A stretch of DNA of 64,000 bases from Mogibacterium sp. (GCA_017405845.1 JAFQZQ010000041.1:1-64000); one strand, 5' to 3'; shown: positions 26,503 through 36,294, counted from the stretch's first letter. A program made the numbers and translations. The notes: generated by a model not told the origin, from the sequence alone.

Positions 26503-28173
26503 ATGGATTATAAAGAATTAAGCGAACTCATATATCCGTCACTCGAACATACTCCTGAAGAGTACGAAGCGATGTACCCACAGAGAGATCTGCCTGACGG
26601 CGCAATGGTCACAAGGCTCGGACCGAGTCCTACCGGATTCATACATCTCGGTAATCTCTACGGAGCTTTCGTAGATGAAAGGCTGGCGCATCAGAGCGGC
26701 GGAGTCTTTTATCTGAGGATAGAGGACACGGATGACAAGCGCTATGTGGAGAACGCAGTGGAAACCATCATCGGATCTCTTGATTTCTTCGACATCCGCT
26801 TTGACGAAGGAGTTACGGAAACCGGTGACATCGGAAACTATGGTGATTATACCCAGAGTCACCGCGGCGAGATCTACCGCACATTCGCTAAGCGCCTTCT
26901 GTCTGAAGGTCTTGCCTACCCTTGCTTCCTGACAGAAGAGGAAATTTCCGCAATAAGAGAGAAGCAGGAGAGCGAAAAGATCGCTCCGGGCATCTATGCC
27001 GGTTGGTCGAAATACAGAGACTGGGACAAAGACGAGTCCGTAGAGGCTGAGATGGTCTCAAGGATCAAAGCCGGTGAGCCGTTTGTAATAAGGCTCAAGT
27101 CGCGCGGAGTGCCTAATGCTTCCGCAGAGGAGACCTCAAGACATACAGTCAATGACGCGATCCGCGGTGAGCTTTCCGTGCCTGACAACTTCCTCGATGT
27201 AGTCATCATAAAGCAGACAGGCATCCCTACATATCACTTCGCACACGTAGTTGATGATCATCTGATGCGTACAACTCATGTCGTCAGAGGTGAAGAGTGG
27301 CTTCCTTCGCTCCCTATCCACGTGGAGCTCTTCGAGGACCTCGGTTGGGACCTTCCGGTTTACTGCCACACGGCTCAGCTCATGAAGATCGGTGAGGACG
27401 GCAACAAGCGCAAGCTCTCGAAGCGTAAGGATCCTGAGCTTTCGCTCGACTTCTACCGCAATGAGGGCTACCACCCTGCAGCTGTCAGGGAGTACCTGCT
27501 CACCATACTCAACTCTAATTATGAGGAGTGGCGCATCGCGAATCCGGACGCTCCTGCTGAGGATTTCAAATTCACAACCGCTAAGATGTCGAGCAGCGGA
27601 GCTCTTTTCGATCTCGACAAGCTCAACGATGTAAGCAAGAACACTCTGCTGCACATCGATGCTCACGAGCTGGCTGCATGGCTGAAGTCGTGGTCTGATG
27701 AATTCGCTCCGGAGTACGGATACATGTTTGCAGACATGGATCATCTTGCAGAAATACTCGACCTCGGCAGACACGACGCCCGTCCGAGAGCTGACCTTGT
27801 ATATGCAAAGCAGATAATGGAATTCATCGGATACTTCTTTGATGAGTCCTTCGAAATCAAGGATGAGTATCCGGCAGAGGCGGCTGAAGACGCCAAAGAA
27901 ATTCTCAGGGCATACCTCGATTCGTACGATCACTCAGACGACAACGGACAGTGGTTTGAGAAAATAAGAGATATCGCCGTAAACATGGGATATGCTGCAA
28001 AACCAAAGGATTTCAAGAAGCACCCTGAAGATTACAAGGGACATGTCGGACATGTAAGCACTGTAATCAGAATAGCCCTTATGGGACGCGCGCAGTCCCC
28101 TGATGTATGGGCGATCCAGCAGATAATGGGCGAAGAGATGGTTCGCGCACGTCTGAACGCATCAATTAAGTAG
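26503..28173 (+). CDS. gltX: Glutamyl-tRNA synthetase
   Basis: A 556-residue class I synthetase. The HIGH motif appears as HLGN in GPSPTGFIHLGNLYGAF (about residues 44-60) and the KMSKS motif as KLSKRKDPELSLDFY near residue 305. An insertion-rich C-terminal anticodon domain makes it longer than B. subtilis GltX (about 480); such long forms are common in Clostridia. Whether it is discriminating or also charges tRNA-Gln cannot be decided here. Start is ATG 26503 with AAAGGG about 13 bases upstream, a rather long spacing. A nucleotidyltransferase gene follows 31 bases later. Confidence 0.93.
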   Translation: MDYKELSELIYPSLEHTPEEYEAMYPQRDLPDGAMVTRLGPSPTGFIHLGNLYGAFVDERLAHQSGGVFYLRIEDTDDKRYVENAVETIIGSLDFFDIRFDEGVTETGDIGNYGDYTQSHRGEIYRTFAKRLLSEGLAYPCFLTEEEISAIREKQESEKIAPGIYAGWSKYRDWDKDESVEAEMVSRIKAGEPFVIRLKSRGVPNASAEETSRHTVNDAIRGELSVPDNFLDVVIIKQTGIPTYHFAHVVDDHLMRTTHVVRGEEWLPSLPIHVELFEDLGWDLPVYCHTAQLMKIGEDGNKRKLSKRKDPELSLDFYRNEGYHPAAVREYLLTILNSNYEEWRIANPDAPAEDFKFTTAKMSSSGALFDLDKLNDVSKNTLLHIDAHELAAWLKSWSDEFAPEYGYMFADMDHLAEILDLGRHDARPRADLVYAKQIMEFIGYFFDESFEIKDEYPAEAAEDAKEILRAYLDSYDHSDDNGQWFEKIRDIAVNMGYAAKPKDFKKHPEDYKGHVGHVSTVIRIALMGRAQSPDVWAIQQIMGEEMVRARLNASIK

Positions 28174-28204
28174 CACGCCGCGCTGCGGCATTAAAGGAGA
28201 CAAA

Positions 28205-29113
28205 ATGGAACCTATTTTAGTAATAATGGCTGCCGGAATGGGCAGCAGATACGGCGGCAACAAGCAGCTCGATCGCATCACCGAGCAGGGCGACATCATT
28301 ATGGATTTCAGCCTCTTTGATGCTTATCAGGCAGGATTCCGCAGAGTATGCTTTATTATCAAGCACGACTTTGAGGAAATCTTCAGGGAGCATATCGAAA
28401 ACGGCGCAGGCAAAAAATATGAAGTCTACTACGCTTTCCAGGAGGGCGACGATCTTCCTGAAGGATTCACACTTCCTGAAGGCCGCACCAAACCTTGGGG
28501 AACAGGTCAGGCTGTGCTCTCCGCACGCGATATCATCGATGCTCCATTCGCTGTCATAAACGCTGACGATTATTACGGCAAGGAGGGATTCGTAAAAATT
28601 TATGAGTTCCTCACTACTAAGGCTGACGCTTCGCACAACTGCATGGTCGGATTCGAAGTAGAAAAGACTCTCTCTGAGAACGGCACCGTATCCCGCGGCA
28701 TATGCCAGGCCAAGGATGGTCATCTCACAGGTATCATTGAGCACCTTAAGGTCGGCAAGGAAGCTGACGGCACTATTACCGATACCCTGCCTGACGGCAG
28801 CAAGATGGTGATACCGGCTGACTCGCCTGTCTCGATGAATTTGTGGGGATTCGGCGCAGAGTACATGGCAGTTCTTGCAGAAGGCTTCAAGAATGCCCTC
28901 GGACGCATAATAGCGGAGAACCCTATGAGAGGTGAGTACTACATACAGAGTCCTATCAACCAGCAGATCGCAGATGGAAGCGCAACATACGAAGTGCTGG
29001 CATCGTCAGATAAGTGGTTCGGCGTTACTTATAAAGAGGATAAGCCGGAAGTGGTAGCGAAGTTCGCAGCCCTCAAAGCAGACGGAACCTATCCGCTTAA
29101 TCTTTGGGACTGA
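28205..29113 (+). CDS. Sugar-phosphate nucleotidyltransferase family protein
   Basis: A 302-residue protein with the nucleotidyltransferase signature MAAGMGSRYGGNKQLDRI at residues 8-25, a GTGQAVLSARD block and a metal-binding INADDYYG (D-D) near residue 120. These resemble UTP- or dTTP-dependent sugar-1-phosphate nucleotidyltransferases. The G-loop reads GMGSRYGG rather than the GGxGTRL of classical enzymes, a form I have seen in stand-alone clostridial NTP transferases. The specific sugar is unknown. AGGAG precedes the ATG; the gene follows gltX and ends at a perfect hairpin terminator. Confidence 0.8.
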   Translation: MEPILVIMAAGMGSRYGGNKQLDRITEQGDIIMDFSLFDAYQAGFRRVCFIIKHDFEEIFREHIENGAGKKYEVYYAFQEGDDLPEGFTLPEGRTKPWGTGQAVLSARDIIDAPFAVINADDYYGKEGFVKIYEFLTTKADASHNCMVGFEVEKTLSENGTVSRGICQAKDGHLTGIIEHLKVGKEADGTITDTLPDGSKMVIPADSPVSMNLWGFGAEYMAVLAEGFKNALGRIIAENPMRGEYYIQSPINQQIADGSATYEVLASSDKWFGVTYKEDKPEVVAKFAALKADGTYPLNLWD

Positions 29114-29128
29114 TACACTAAAAACGAA

Positions 29129-29157
29129 AGTCCCTTTGGCGTAATGCCAAAGGGACT
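29129..29157. terminator. Bidirectional hairpin terminator
   Basis: A perfect 12-bp stem (29129-29140 with 29146-29157) around a 5-base loop, flanked by AAAA on the left and a T-rich tract on the right. It lies between the convergent nucleotidyltransferase and Xaa-Pro aminopeptidase genes and can serve both. Confidence 0.85.
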
Positions 29158-29201
29158 GTATTATTTTATAAATCCTGATTCAATATAAATCGCAAAGAGG
29201 C

Positions 29202-30992
29202 TTATACGGCGCGCGTATATTCTCTTAGCCACGCATTCTCCTCATCAGTCATAAACGGGCTCAGCTTCTCGTAGCACTGTCTGTGGTAATCATTCAGCCA
29301 GTCTCTTTCCGCCTTGGTAAGTTCATCAGGCTCTATCGCGTCAAGGTCGATAGGTACAAAGGTAAGCATGTCGAAATGCATGAACTGACCGTATTTATTC
29401 TTCTCGCCCTTGACTGTCACCACATTGTTTTCAATGCGTATACCGAAATCGCCTTCCTCGTAGATTCCCGGCTCAATGGTCACACACATTCCCTCTTCAA
29501 ACTGATGCTGCTCATCCTTTCCCTCAGCAATGTACCACCTGAAACCGGTAGGCGGTTCATGTATGCTGCCAAGGTATCCGAATCCGTGGCCCGTACCGCA
29601 CTGGTAGTCGAGTCCGAGATCCCAGATAGGCTGACGGCAGAGCACGTCCAGCGACCATCCGTGATTACCGTAAAGGAAGTTTGCAGCAGCCAGATGCTGG
29701 CTTGCCCTGAAGACTGCTGTATAGTACTTCCTGAGCCTCGGTTCTATATGGCCGAGCACTGTAGTCCTGGTTATATCCGTTGAGCCCTCGAAGTAACCTC
29801 CGCCGGTGTCCGACAGAAGCATCTCTCCTTCCCTAAGCACAACGTCGGTCTCAGGAGACGGAGAGTAGTGCATCATTGCAGCATGCTCGCCGAATGCCTG
29901 CAGTGGCTCGAAGGAATCCCTTATATAGCCCTCCTGCTCGCGGCGGAGCGCGGTGAGCTTTTCCGAAGCTGACAACTCGGTAATCTCAGTCTTGTCATAA
30001 TTGTTCTTAACCCAGTAGATGAACTTTGTAAGAGCAACGCTGTCCTTGAGTTCGGCGTTCCTGATGTTCTGTATCTCAACCGGGTTTTTCATTGCCTTCA
30101 TCAGAACGGTCGGATTTTGGTCTTCGACTGTCCTGCAGCTTATCGACCTGTACAGTTCAAAATTGATCCTTGAAGGATCGATCAGCGCAGTCATTTCATC
30201 AGGCAGTCTTCTGATATCCTCATATATATCGTTATACGGATGGACTATCACCTTGTCTTCCGCGAAGCGCGCCTTTATCTCATCGTTCAGCTTGCGCTCG
30301 TCCATGTAAAGGTCAACATGGTCTTTCCATACAACAGCATACGACAGCACGAGCGGGAAGAAATCTATATCATCTCCGCGGAAGTTCAGCAGCCAGCACA
30401 CATCGTCTATGGTCGCGATGATGTGCACATCTGCCCCGCACTCCTCCATTTTTGAGCGTACTCTTTTAAGTTTGTCTGCCGTGCTCTCGCCGGTCCACTT
30501 CTCATCGAGATAGAAGCACGGTTTCACAGGCAGCGGCGGGCGATTCTTCCATATCTCATCAACCAGGTCCATTGAGCACTGTATGTTTATACCATGATCA
30601 GCCAGCACTTTTTCGTATTCTCTGCCCTCGCTAACCGGAACAACCCTTCCGTCAAATCCTACAGTGCCACCTTCAGGAATATTAGCGATAATCCATTCCG
30701 GGATGGACGGAGTACCTTCAACGCGGATCTTCATAAGGCGTATGCCGCTCCCCGCAAGCTCCTTTTCGGCCTGTGTGAAATAACGCCCGTCAGTCCACAG
30801 ACCGGCGTCATCTGCAGATATGACCGCAGTGCCGGCTGAGCCGGTGAAGCCTGTCATAAACACTCTGGCCTTGAAATGGTCACACACGTATTCGCTCTGG
30901 TGAAAATCGTCCGTAGGAATGATGTATGCATCTATCTTACGGGCTTTCATTAAATGCCTCAGTTCCTCTACCCTTACGGCTGCTTCATTCAT
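29202..30992 (-). CDS. Xaa-Pro aminopeptidase P, long three-domain form (M24B)
   Basis: A 596-residue M24 peptidase that removes N-terminal residues preceding proline. It has two creatinase-N-like domains (about 1-310) before the pita-bread catalytic domain. Metal ligands are visible: LLSDTGGGYFEGSTDITRT (two Asp), GTGHGFGY (His), VTIEPGIYEEGDFGIRIENN (two Glu). The C-terminal 60 residues form the family tail (M24_C). No signal peptide, so it acts in the cytoplasm on imported peptides. An GGGAG site precedes the ATG. It lies downstream of a second M24 gene and near the opp importer, which fits a proline-peptide salvage role. Confidence 0.92.
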   Translation of the reverse strand: MNEAAVRVEELRHLMKARKIDAYIIPTDDFHQSEYVCDHFKARVFMTGFTGSAGTAVISADDAGLWTDGRYFTQAEKELAGSGIRLMKIRVEGTPSIPEWIIANIPEGGTVGFDGRVVPVSEGREYEKVLADHGINIQCSMDLVDEIWKNRPPLPVKPCFYLDEKWTGESTADKLKRVRSKMEECGADVHIIATIDDVCWLLNFRGDDIDFFPLVLSYAVVWKDHVDLYMDERKLNDEIKARFAEDKVIVHPYNDIYEDIRRLPDEMTALIDPSRINFELYRSISCRTVEDQNPTVLMKAMKNPVEIQNIRNAELKDSVALTKFIYWVKNNYDKTEITELSASEKLTALRREQEGYIRDSFEPLQAFGEHAAMMHYSPSPETDVVLREGEMLLSDTGGGYFEGSTDITRTTVLGHIEPRLRKYYTAVFRASQHLAAANFLYGNHGWSLDVLCRQPIWDLGLDYQCGTGHGFGYLGSIHEPPTGFRWYIAEGKDEQHQFEEGMCVTIEPGIYEEGDFGIRIENNVVTVKGEKNKYGQFMHFDMLTFVPIDLDAIEPDELTKAERDWLNDYHRQCYEKLSPFMTDEENAWLREYTRAV

Positions 30993-31026
30993 TTTCCGTT
31001 CTCCCTTAACGTTCCACGCGAATGCA

Positions 31027-32268
31027 CTAACGCATCACGGCTTCTATATCCTCAATGCGGCGCGGTATTCCTGCTGAAAGATTCTCACATCCATCTTCTG
31101 TGATGAGGCAGTTATCTTCAAGTCTGAAGCCTATTCCCCATTCCTCATGATAAATGCCAACATCAATGCAGAACACCATGTCAGGTGCAATGAATTCAGG
31201 CGTTTCCACTACATCATGAACATCGAATCCGATGTGATGCGCGCCTCCGTGCCACATGTATTTGCGTATATTGCTCACATCATCCAGAACGCCTGCGTCT
31301 TTCAGCAGCTGCGCGTTATACTCCTTGATAGTTGCGTCAACGGCATCCATGCGCATGCCCGGTTTTACTATCGAGAACATATAGTCCGACGTAGCGAGTG
31401 CGCACTCATAGAGCAGCTTCTGCTTGTCCGAGAAGCGTCCGTTGCAAGGCCAGCTGCGGGATACGTCCGTGATGAGGAAGTCCCACATAACGCCGACATC
31501 GTTGAGTATCATATCGCCGTCCTGAGCCGTACCGTCATAGGCATAATTGTGGATGATAAAGTTGTTTTTGCCCGAAGAAATGATTGGCGGGAATCCGTAG
31601 ATGTACGGTGCATATTCGTGAATTGCCCTGTCAAATTCCGCCTTATACTGGTACTCCGGCATTCCCGGCCTGGAGTGCTTCATCATGGCCAGAATTCCTT
31701 CTCCGGTTATCTTCTCACCGTGCCTGAGAGCTTCTATCTCGCAGGCCTGTTTATACAGTCTGAGCCTTCTGAACATCGGATCGGAATTACCGATCATCAG
31801 GAAAGGCAGGTTGTGATGCACATAATGCTTAAAGTCGTGCTGTGCCCTGTCTCTGTTGGCATCATCCTGCTTATAGAGGTCGAGGTATATCTTCTCATAG
31901 TTACCCGACCAGGCAAGCTTCCTGAAGTCACTTATAAACACATCTGTGCTGCGTATATCCCTGACCCCTGACACCGCTTCTGCCTCCGCAGGCTTCACTC
32001 TCACTCCGGTCCAGCGCTCGGCGTAGAGATCAGGCGGCAGTATGTACAGACGCTCATTCACGCTCCCGTCTGCATCCTTGCTTGCAAGGAGTATCGCCTC
32101 CTTGCATGTGAGTCCCGTCAGATATACGAAGTTTCTGTCCGCAAAGAACGGAAAGTATTCATCATTTGTCTTGATGACATCTTTACCCGAAAAAACAGCC
32201 AGAAGCGAACCGGCCGGCAGCATCTGGTAAAGACTGTGTCTGTTTCCTATGTAAAAAGATTTGTCCAC
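31027..32268 (-). CDS. M24 aminopeptidase P-like protein with altered metal site
   Basis: A 413-residue M24 protein in the aminopeptidase P group, starting at GTG 32268 behind AGAGGA. The N-terminal domain (residues 1-165) is AMP_N-like (FFADRNFVYLTG, ILPPDLYAERW). In the catalytic domain the two Asp (NDVGVMWDFLITDVSR), the His (HHIGFDVHD) and the last Glu (GFRLEDN) are recognisable. The usual first glutamate block VEPGIY reads CIDVGIY, an Asp-for-Glu change at a metal ligand. It may still bind metal, since Asp can coordinate, but activity could differ. It sits between the opp operon terminator and the long Xaa-Pro aminopeptidase gene. Confidence 0.85.
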   Translation of the reverse strand: MDKSFYIGNRHSLYQMLPAGSLLAVFSGKDVIKTNDEYFPFFADRNFVYLTGLTCKEAILLASKDADGSVNERLYILPPDLYAERWTGVRVKPAEAEAVSGVRDIRSTDVFISDFRKLAWSGNYEKIYLDLYKQDDANRDRAQHDFKHYVHHNLPFLMIGNSDPMFRRLRLYKQACEIEALRHGEKITGEGILAMMKHSRPGMPEYQYKAEFDRAIHEYAPYIYGFPPIISSGKNNFIIHNYAYDGTAQDGDMILNDVGVMWDFLITDVSRSWPCNGRFSDKQKLLYECALATSDYMFSIVKPGMRMDAVDATIKEYNAQLLKDAGVLDDVSNIRKYMWHGGAHHIGFDVHDVVETPEFIAPDMVFCIDVGIYHEEWGIGFRLEDNCLITEDGCENLSAGIPRRIEDIEAVMR

Positions 32269-32294
32269 TTGTAATTCCTCTGCTTACGTGACAA

Positions 32295-32326
32295 CCGGAT
32301 CCCGCAGCATGACTGCAGGGATCCGG
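32295..32326 (-). terminator. Hairpin after the opp operon
   Basis: An inverted repeat of 13-14 bases per arm with a single bulge (CCGGATCCC...GGGATCCGG) lies 21 bases downstream of the oppF stop. The following U-tract on the minus strand is weak (TTGTCACG), so read-through into the M24 gene at 31027-32268 is possible. Confidence 0.6.
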
Positions 32327-32347
32327 TACACTTTAAAAATACGTTTT

Positions 32348-33319
32348 TTATTTGTCTTCCATAAGATGGCATGCAACGATATGGCCCGGAGCCATTTCCC
32401 TTGCAACCGGCATCTCATTGAAGCATCTTTCCGTAGCAAATTCACATCTGCTTGCAAATCTGCAGCAGTTCTTAGGATTGATCGGGCTCGAGATCTCGCC
32501 CTTAATAGGTATGCGTCTGTTTTCCTTGGCCTTGTCAGGATCCGCTTCAGGGATCGACGAGAGAAGCGCCTTTGTATAAGGATGCATCGGATTAGAATAC
32601 AGCTCTTCTGACGTAGCTGTTTCTACCAGTGTACCAAGATACATTACTACTACTCTGTCTGAAAGGTACTTTACTACTGACAGGTCATGCGCAATGAACA
32701 GATATGTAAGTCCCAGATTATCCTGAAGCTCGTTGAGCATGTTGAGCACCTGAGCCTGGATGGATACGTCCAGAGCTGAAATCGGCTCATCACAGATAAT
32801 GAACTCAGGATCGACAGAAAGCGCTCTTGCAATACCGATACGCTGTCTCTGTCCGCCGGAGAACTCATGAGGGAATCTCGACATGTGATCCTTGTTGAGT
32901 CCGACCGTTTTGAGGAGTTCCTCGACTCTTGCCTCGATCTCGCTGTTTGACTTGCCCTGAAGCTTAAGTCCTTCCCCGACGATCTCCTTGACAGTCATAC
33001 GCGGATTCAGCGACGCATACGGATTCTGGAATATCATCTGCACGCGGTGGCAAAAATCCTTTTGCTCCTGCTTCGTCAGCTTTGTGACATCCTTGCCGTC
33101 GAAAATGACCTGACCGCTTGTAGGCTCATATAGTCTGATGAGGCATCTGCCTGCAGTGGACTTTCCGCAGCCTGACTCACCTACAAGTCCGACAGTTTCA
33201 CCCTTATAGATGTCGAACGAAACTCCGTCAACAGCCTTCAGAGTAGCATGTCTGCCTACCTGGAAGTACTTACAGAGGTCTTTGACCTGAACGAGAGGTT
33301 CTGCATTATAATCTACCAT
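32348..33319 (-). CDS. oppF: Oligopeptide ABC importer ATPase, OppF type
   Basis: A 323-residue ATPase of the OppF/DppF type. Walker A GESGCGKST, signature FSGGQRQR, Walker B FIICDEPISALD, and the C-terminal oligopeptide-transporter extension with a cysteine cluster (CCRFASRCEFATERC) are present; that cluster is typical of Opp/Dpp ATPases and in some members binds an iron-sulfur cluster. Start overlaps the oppD stop by one base (TAATG). It powers peptide uptake together with OppD. Confidence 0.93.
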   Translation of the reverse strand: MVDYNAEPLVQVKDLCKYFQVGRHATLKAVDGVSFDIYKGETVGLVGESGCGKSTAGRCLIRLYEPTSGQVIFDGKDVTKLTKQEQKDFCHRVQMIFQNPYASLNPRMTVKEIVGEGLKLQGKSNSEIEARVEELLKTVGLNKDHMSRFPHEFSGGQRQRIGIARALSVDPEFIICDEPISALDVSIQAQVLNMLNELQDNLGLTYLFIAHDLSVVKYLSDRVVVMYLGTLVETATSEELYSNPMHPYTKALLSSIPEADPDKAKENRRIPIKGEISSPINPKNCCRFASRCEFATERCFNEMPVAREMAPGHIVACHLMEDK

Positions 33320-34347
33320 TATTTCACATCTCCTTTCGTCCTTTTGAATTCTGTATCAGGTGCCATCTCATGCTGGAGCCAGCATCTTGTCATGTGCTCG
33401 TCCGAGAGCATGTATTCTTCTGGCGGATACTGATTGCATACATCCATGCAGTAGTCGCATCTTGCAGCAAACGGACATCCTACCGGCGGCGAGAACAGAT
33501 CAGGCGGTGTTCCTTCGATTGGTGAAAGCTTCTCGCCTCTGTTTGTCTCGAGCCTTGCGATGGAATGCATCAGTCCGCTTGTGTAAGGGTGCGCGGTCTC
33601 ATAATAAATTTCTCTTACGGTACCCTTCTCTACGATCTTGCCGCCGTACATTACGACTACTCGGTCGCAGATCTTGGCGATAACACCGAGGTCATGAGTG
33701 ATCATGATGATCGATGTTCCCAGTGTCTCCCTGAGTTCGAGCAGAAGCTCAAGTATCTGAGCCTCGATGGTTACATCGAGTGAAGTCGTCGGTTCGTCGC
33801 AGATGATAACACTTGGTCTCGATACGAGAGCTATTGCTATCATGACACGCTGCTTCATACCACCGGACAGCTCATGAGGATACTGGTTGAATCTCTTCTC
33901 TGTATCGGAGATGCCGACCAGCTTCATAATCTCGATAGCTTTCTGCTTAACCTCCTGCTTGGAGATTCCCTCTCTGCCATGGAAGACTTCCATGATCTGC
34001 TTTCCGACCTTCATTGTCGGGTTCAGTGATGTCATAGGGTCCTGGAATACGAATCCTATCTCACCGCCTCTGATTTTACGGATAGCTTTGTTATCCATCT
34101 CGAGGATGTTTTCACCCTTGTAGATGATCTCTCCTCCTTCGAAGAAACCCGGTGGCTCAGGATTGAGCCTGAGAATGCACTGAGCGGTAACGCTCTTTCC
34201 GCATCCGGACTCACCTACGATACCGAGCACTTCTCCGGCGCGTACATCGAAGCTGACATCACGTACAGCCTTGACCTCTCCGCCGTATGTCTTGAAGGAG
34301 TATACAACATTCTTTAATTCAAGAATGGTTTCTTTCTTTTCTGCCAT
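33319..34347 (-). CDS. oppD: Oligopeptide ABC importer ATPase, OppD type
   Basis: A 342-residue partner ATPase with Walker A GESGCGKSVTAQ, signature LSGGMKQR, Walker B VIICDEPTTSLD and a C-terminal CPFAARCDYCMDVC cysteine motif like that in OppF. Lies 14 bases after oppC with AGGAGG upstream. OppD and OppF together form the heterodimeric motor of the importer. Confidence 0.94.
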   Translation of the reverse strand: MAEKKETILELKNVVYSFKTYGGEVKAVRDVSFDVRAGEVLGIVGESGCGKSVTAQCILRLNPEPPGFFEGGEIIYKGENILEMDNKAIRKIRGGEIGFVFQDPMTSLNPTMKVGKQIMEVFHGREGISKQEVKQKAIEIMKLVGISDTEKRFNQYPHELSGGMKQRVMIAIALVSRPSVIICDEPTTSLDVTIEAQILELLLELRETLGTSIIMITHDLGVIAKICDRVVVMYGGKIVEKGTVREIYYETAHPYTSGLMHSIARLETNRGEKLSPIEGTPPDLFSPPVGCPFAARCDYCMDVCNQYPPEEYMLSDEHMTRCWLQHEMAPDTEFKRTKGDVK

Positions 34348-34361
34348 GATACTCCTCCTTT

Positions 34362-35285
34362 CTATTCAGTTCCTCTCAACTTTGGATCGACTGCGTCACG
34401 CAGACCGTCGCCGAGCAGGTTGAGAGCCAGCATTGTAGTACAGATGATGAGAGCCGGAATAGCTACTTCATGCGGATGTACTCTCAGATATGCAATACCT
34501 TCCTTCGCCAGGATACCCCAGCTGCACCTCGGAGGCGCGATTCCGAGTCCGATATATGACAGGAATGCCTCCTGGAAGATAGCGCCCGGGATAGCAAGGC
34601 AGAGATTTGTTACAAGCATGCCCACGATGTTCGGGATGATATGCTTGATGATGATTGCAAAATCTGAAACTCCGAGCACCTTTGCAGCCATTACAAAGTC
34701 CTGCTCTTTGAGTCTGTATACCTCGCCTCGTACGAAACGGCAGGTGCCTATCCATCCGACCACGCACAAAGCTACGATCAGCGGCGCAACGCCTTTTCCG
34801 AGAACCATCATGACCAGGATCGTGATGATCAGGCTAGGTATGCCGTAAAGGATATCTACGATACGCATCACTATCATATCGAGCTTGCCGCCGTAGAATC
34901 CGCAGAAACCTCCGATGACCGCGCCTACACACATATTGATGGTTGCTGCAAAGAGTCCGATTGAAAGCGATACTCTCGCGCCCATCCATGTACGTACCCA
35001 CTGGTCACGGCCCGTTGCGTCTGTGCCGAACCAGTGCGCAGCCGAAGGAGCAGCATGCTGATGTGCTGCGTCCATCGTGGAGAATCCGTACTTGCTCAGC
35101 ATAGGAGCGAATATGGCAAGTAATACATAAACCAGAATAATGCAGAGTCCTACGAACGCTGCTTTATTCTTGCGGAATCTTCTCCATGCGTCCTGCCAGA
35201 AAGACAGAGACGGCCTGGAAATAGTTTCCATCTGTTCTACATTTTTGCCTTTGATGGCAAACATATCTTTATTCAAATCCATCAT
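34362..35285 (-). CDS. oppC: Oligopeptide ABC importer permease, OppC type
   Basis: About 307 residues with an OppC N-terminal domain (first transmembrane helix after SFWQDAWRRFRKNKAAF) followed by five more helices and the EAA-type coupling loop (VRGEVYRLKEQDFVMAAKVLG). I prefer the ATG at 35285 (MMDLNKD), which has AGGTGG 5 bases upstream, to the GTG at 35294 that abuts the oppB stop. It pairs with OppB to form the membrane channel. Confidence 0.93.
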   Translation of the reverse strand: MMDLNKDMFAIKGKNVEQMETISRPSLSFWQDAWRRFRKNKAAFVGLCIILVYVLLAIFAPMLSKYGFSTMDAAHQHAAPSAAHWFGTDATGRDQWVRTWMGARVSLSIGLFAATINMCVGAVIGGFCGFYGGKLDMIVMRIVDILYGIPSLIITILVMMVLGKGVAPLIVALCVVGWIGTCRFVRGEVYRLKEQDFVMAAKVLGVSDFAIIIKHIIPNIVGMLVTNLCLAIPGAIFQEAFLSYIGLGIAPPRCSWGILAKEGIAYLRVHPHEVAIPALIICTTMLALNLLGDGLRDAVDPKLRGTE

Positions 35286-35294
35286 GTCTGCCAC

Positions 35295-36215
35295 CTACTT
35301 CTTTCCTATACGGACACGAGGATCCGCAACACCGTAGAGAATATCTACGATCAGATTTGCTGTAACGAGGAATATACCATAGAACACTGTCATACCCAGG
35401 ATCATGGAATAGTCATTGTTATTTACACTCTCAACGTAATACTTACCCATGCCAGGGATAGCGAAGATAGCCTCAATAACGAAGGTTCCGGTAAGTACCG
35501 AAGCAACGGTAGGTCCCAGTATTGTCATGACCGGCATGATAGCATTCCTTATCTGATGCTTTACTGTTATTCGAGCTTCAGAAAGGCCTTTTGACCTTGC
35601 GGTCTTGATATAATCCTGCGATGTTACTTCGAGCATGCTCGCACGCATGATACGGGATACAGACGCAAGCGTATAGAACGCAAGCGCAGTCGCAGGAAGA
35701 ATCGTGTATTCAAATCCTTTATATAAAGCTACCGGCAGAAGTCCCCACTTGATACCGAAGAAGTACTGCAGCAGAGCTCCCATGATGAAGTCAGGAATAC
35801 TTGTTCCGATTATCGCGATGATAACGCAGAAGAAGTCGATCTTTGTGCCTCTCTTACGTGCGGCGAGGATACCCAGCACCAAACCGAAAGAAATCGCCAG
35901 GCACAGCGCTCTAATACCGAGATCCGCTGAGAACGGGAACGTCTGTCCGATAATGTAATTTACTGTTTTATTGGTGTACTTCATCGAAAATCCGAAGTCA
36001 CCGTGAATCAGATTGCCCAGATACTGGAAGTACTGAACAATCAGTGGTTTGTCGAAGCCATAGTACTTTGTCATATTTTCTATGACCTGTGGAGTCAGCT
36101 TCGGGTTGGTGAACGGTTCTCCCGGCATCAGCCTGGTAAGGAAGAAAACTATGGTCACCAATGCCCAAAGAGTCAATATGGCTGCGATGACACGTTTTAT
36201 TACATACTTTGTCAT
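35295..36215 (-). CDS. oppB: Oligopeptide ABC importer permease, OppB type
   Basis: A 306-residue inner-membrane permease with the family start RVIAAILTLWALVTIVFFLTRLMPG, six helices and the coupling loop RASMLEVTSQDYIKTARSKGL. AGGAGG precedes the ATG. It follows oppA after a 79-base gap that holds a strong hairpin, so permease and ATPase messages are likely less abundant than the oppA message. Confidence 0.93.
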   Translation of the reverse strand: MTKYVIKRVIAAILTLWALVTIVFFLTRLMPGEPFTNPKLTPQVIENMTKYYGFDKPLIVQYFQYLGNLIHGDFGFSMKYTNKTVNYIIGQTFPFSADLGIRALCLAISFGLVLGILAARKRGTKIDFFCVIIAIIGTSIPDFIMGALLQYFFGIKWGLLPVALYKGFEYTILPATALAFYTLASVSRIMRASMLEVTSQDYIKTARSKGLSEARITVKHQIRNAIMPVMTILGPTVASVLTGTFVIEAIFAIPGMGKYYVESVNNNDYSMILGMTVFYGIFLVTANLIVDILYGVADPRVRIGKK

Positions 36216-36239
36216 CGTGTTCCTCCTAAAGGTTTAAGT

Positions 36240-36267
36240 AAAGCCCCGGTATTGCTGCCGGGGCTTT
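36240..36267 (-). terminator. Intercistronic hairpin between oppA and oppB
   Basis: A perfect 10-bp stem (36240-36249 with 36258-36267) around an 8-base loop. On the minus strand it follows the oppA stop by about 28 bases and ends in ACTTAAACC rather than a U-run, so partial termination or 3'-end stabilisation of the oppA message is more likely than a full stop. Confidence 0.7.
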
Positions 36268-36294
36268 GGTTATTCAGCGTTTTGCTATAACTGA

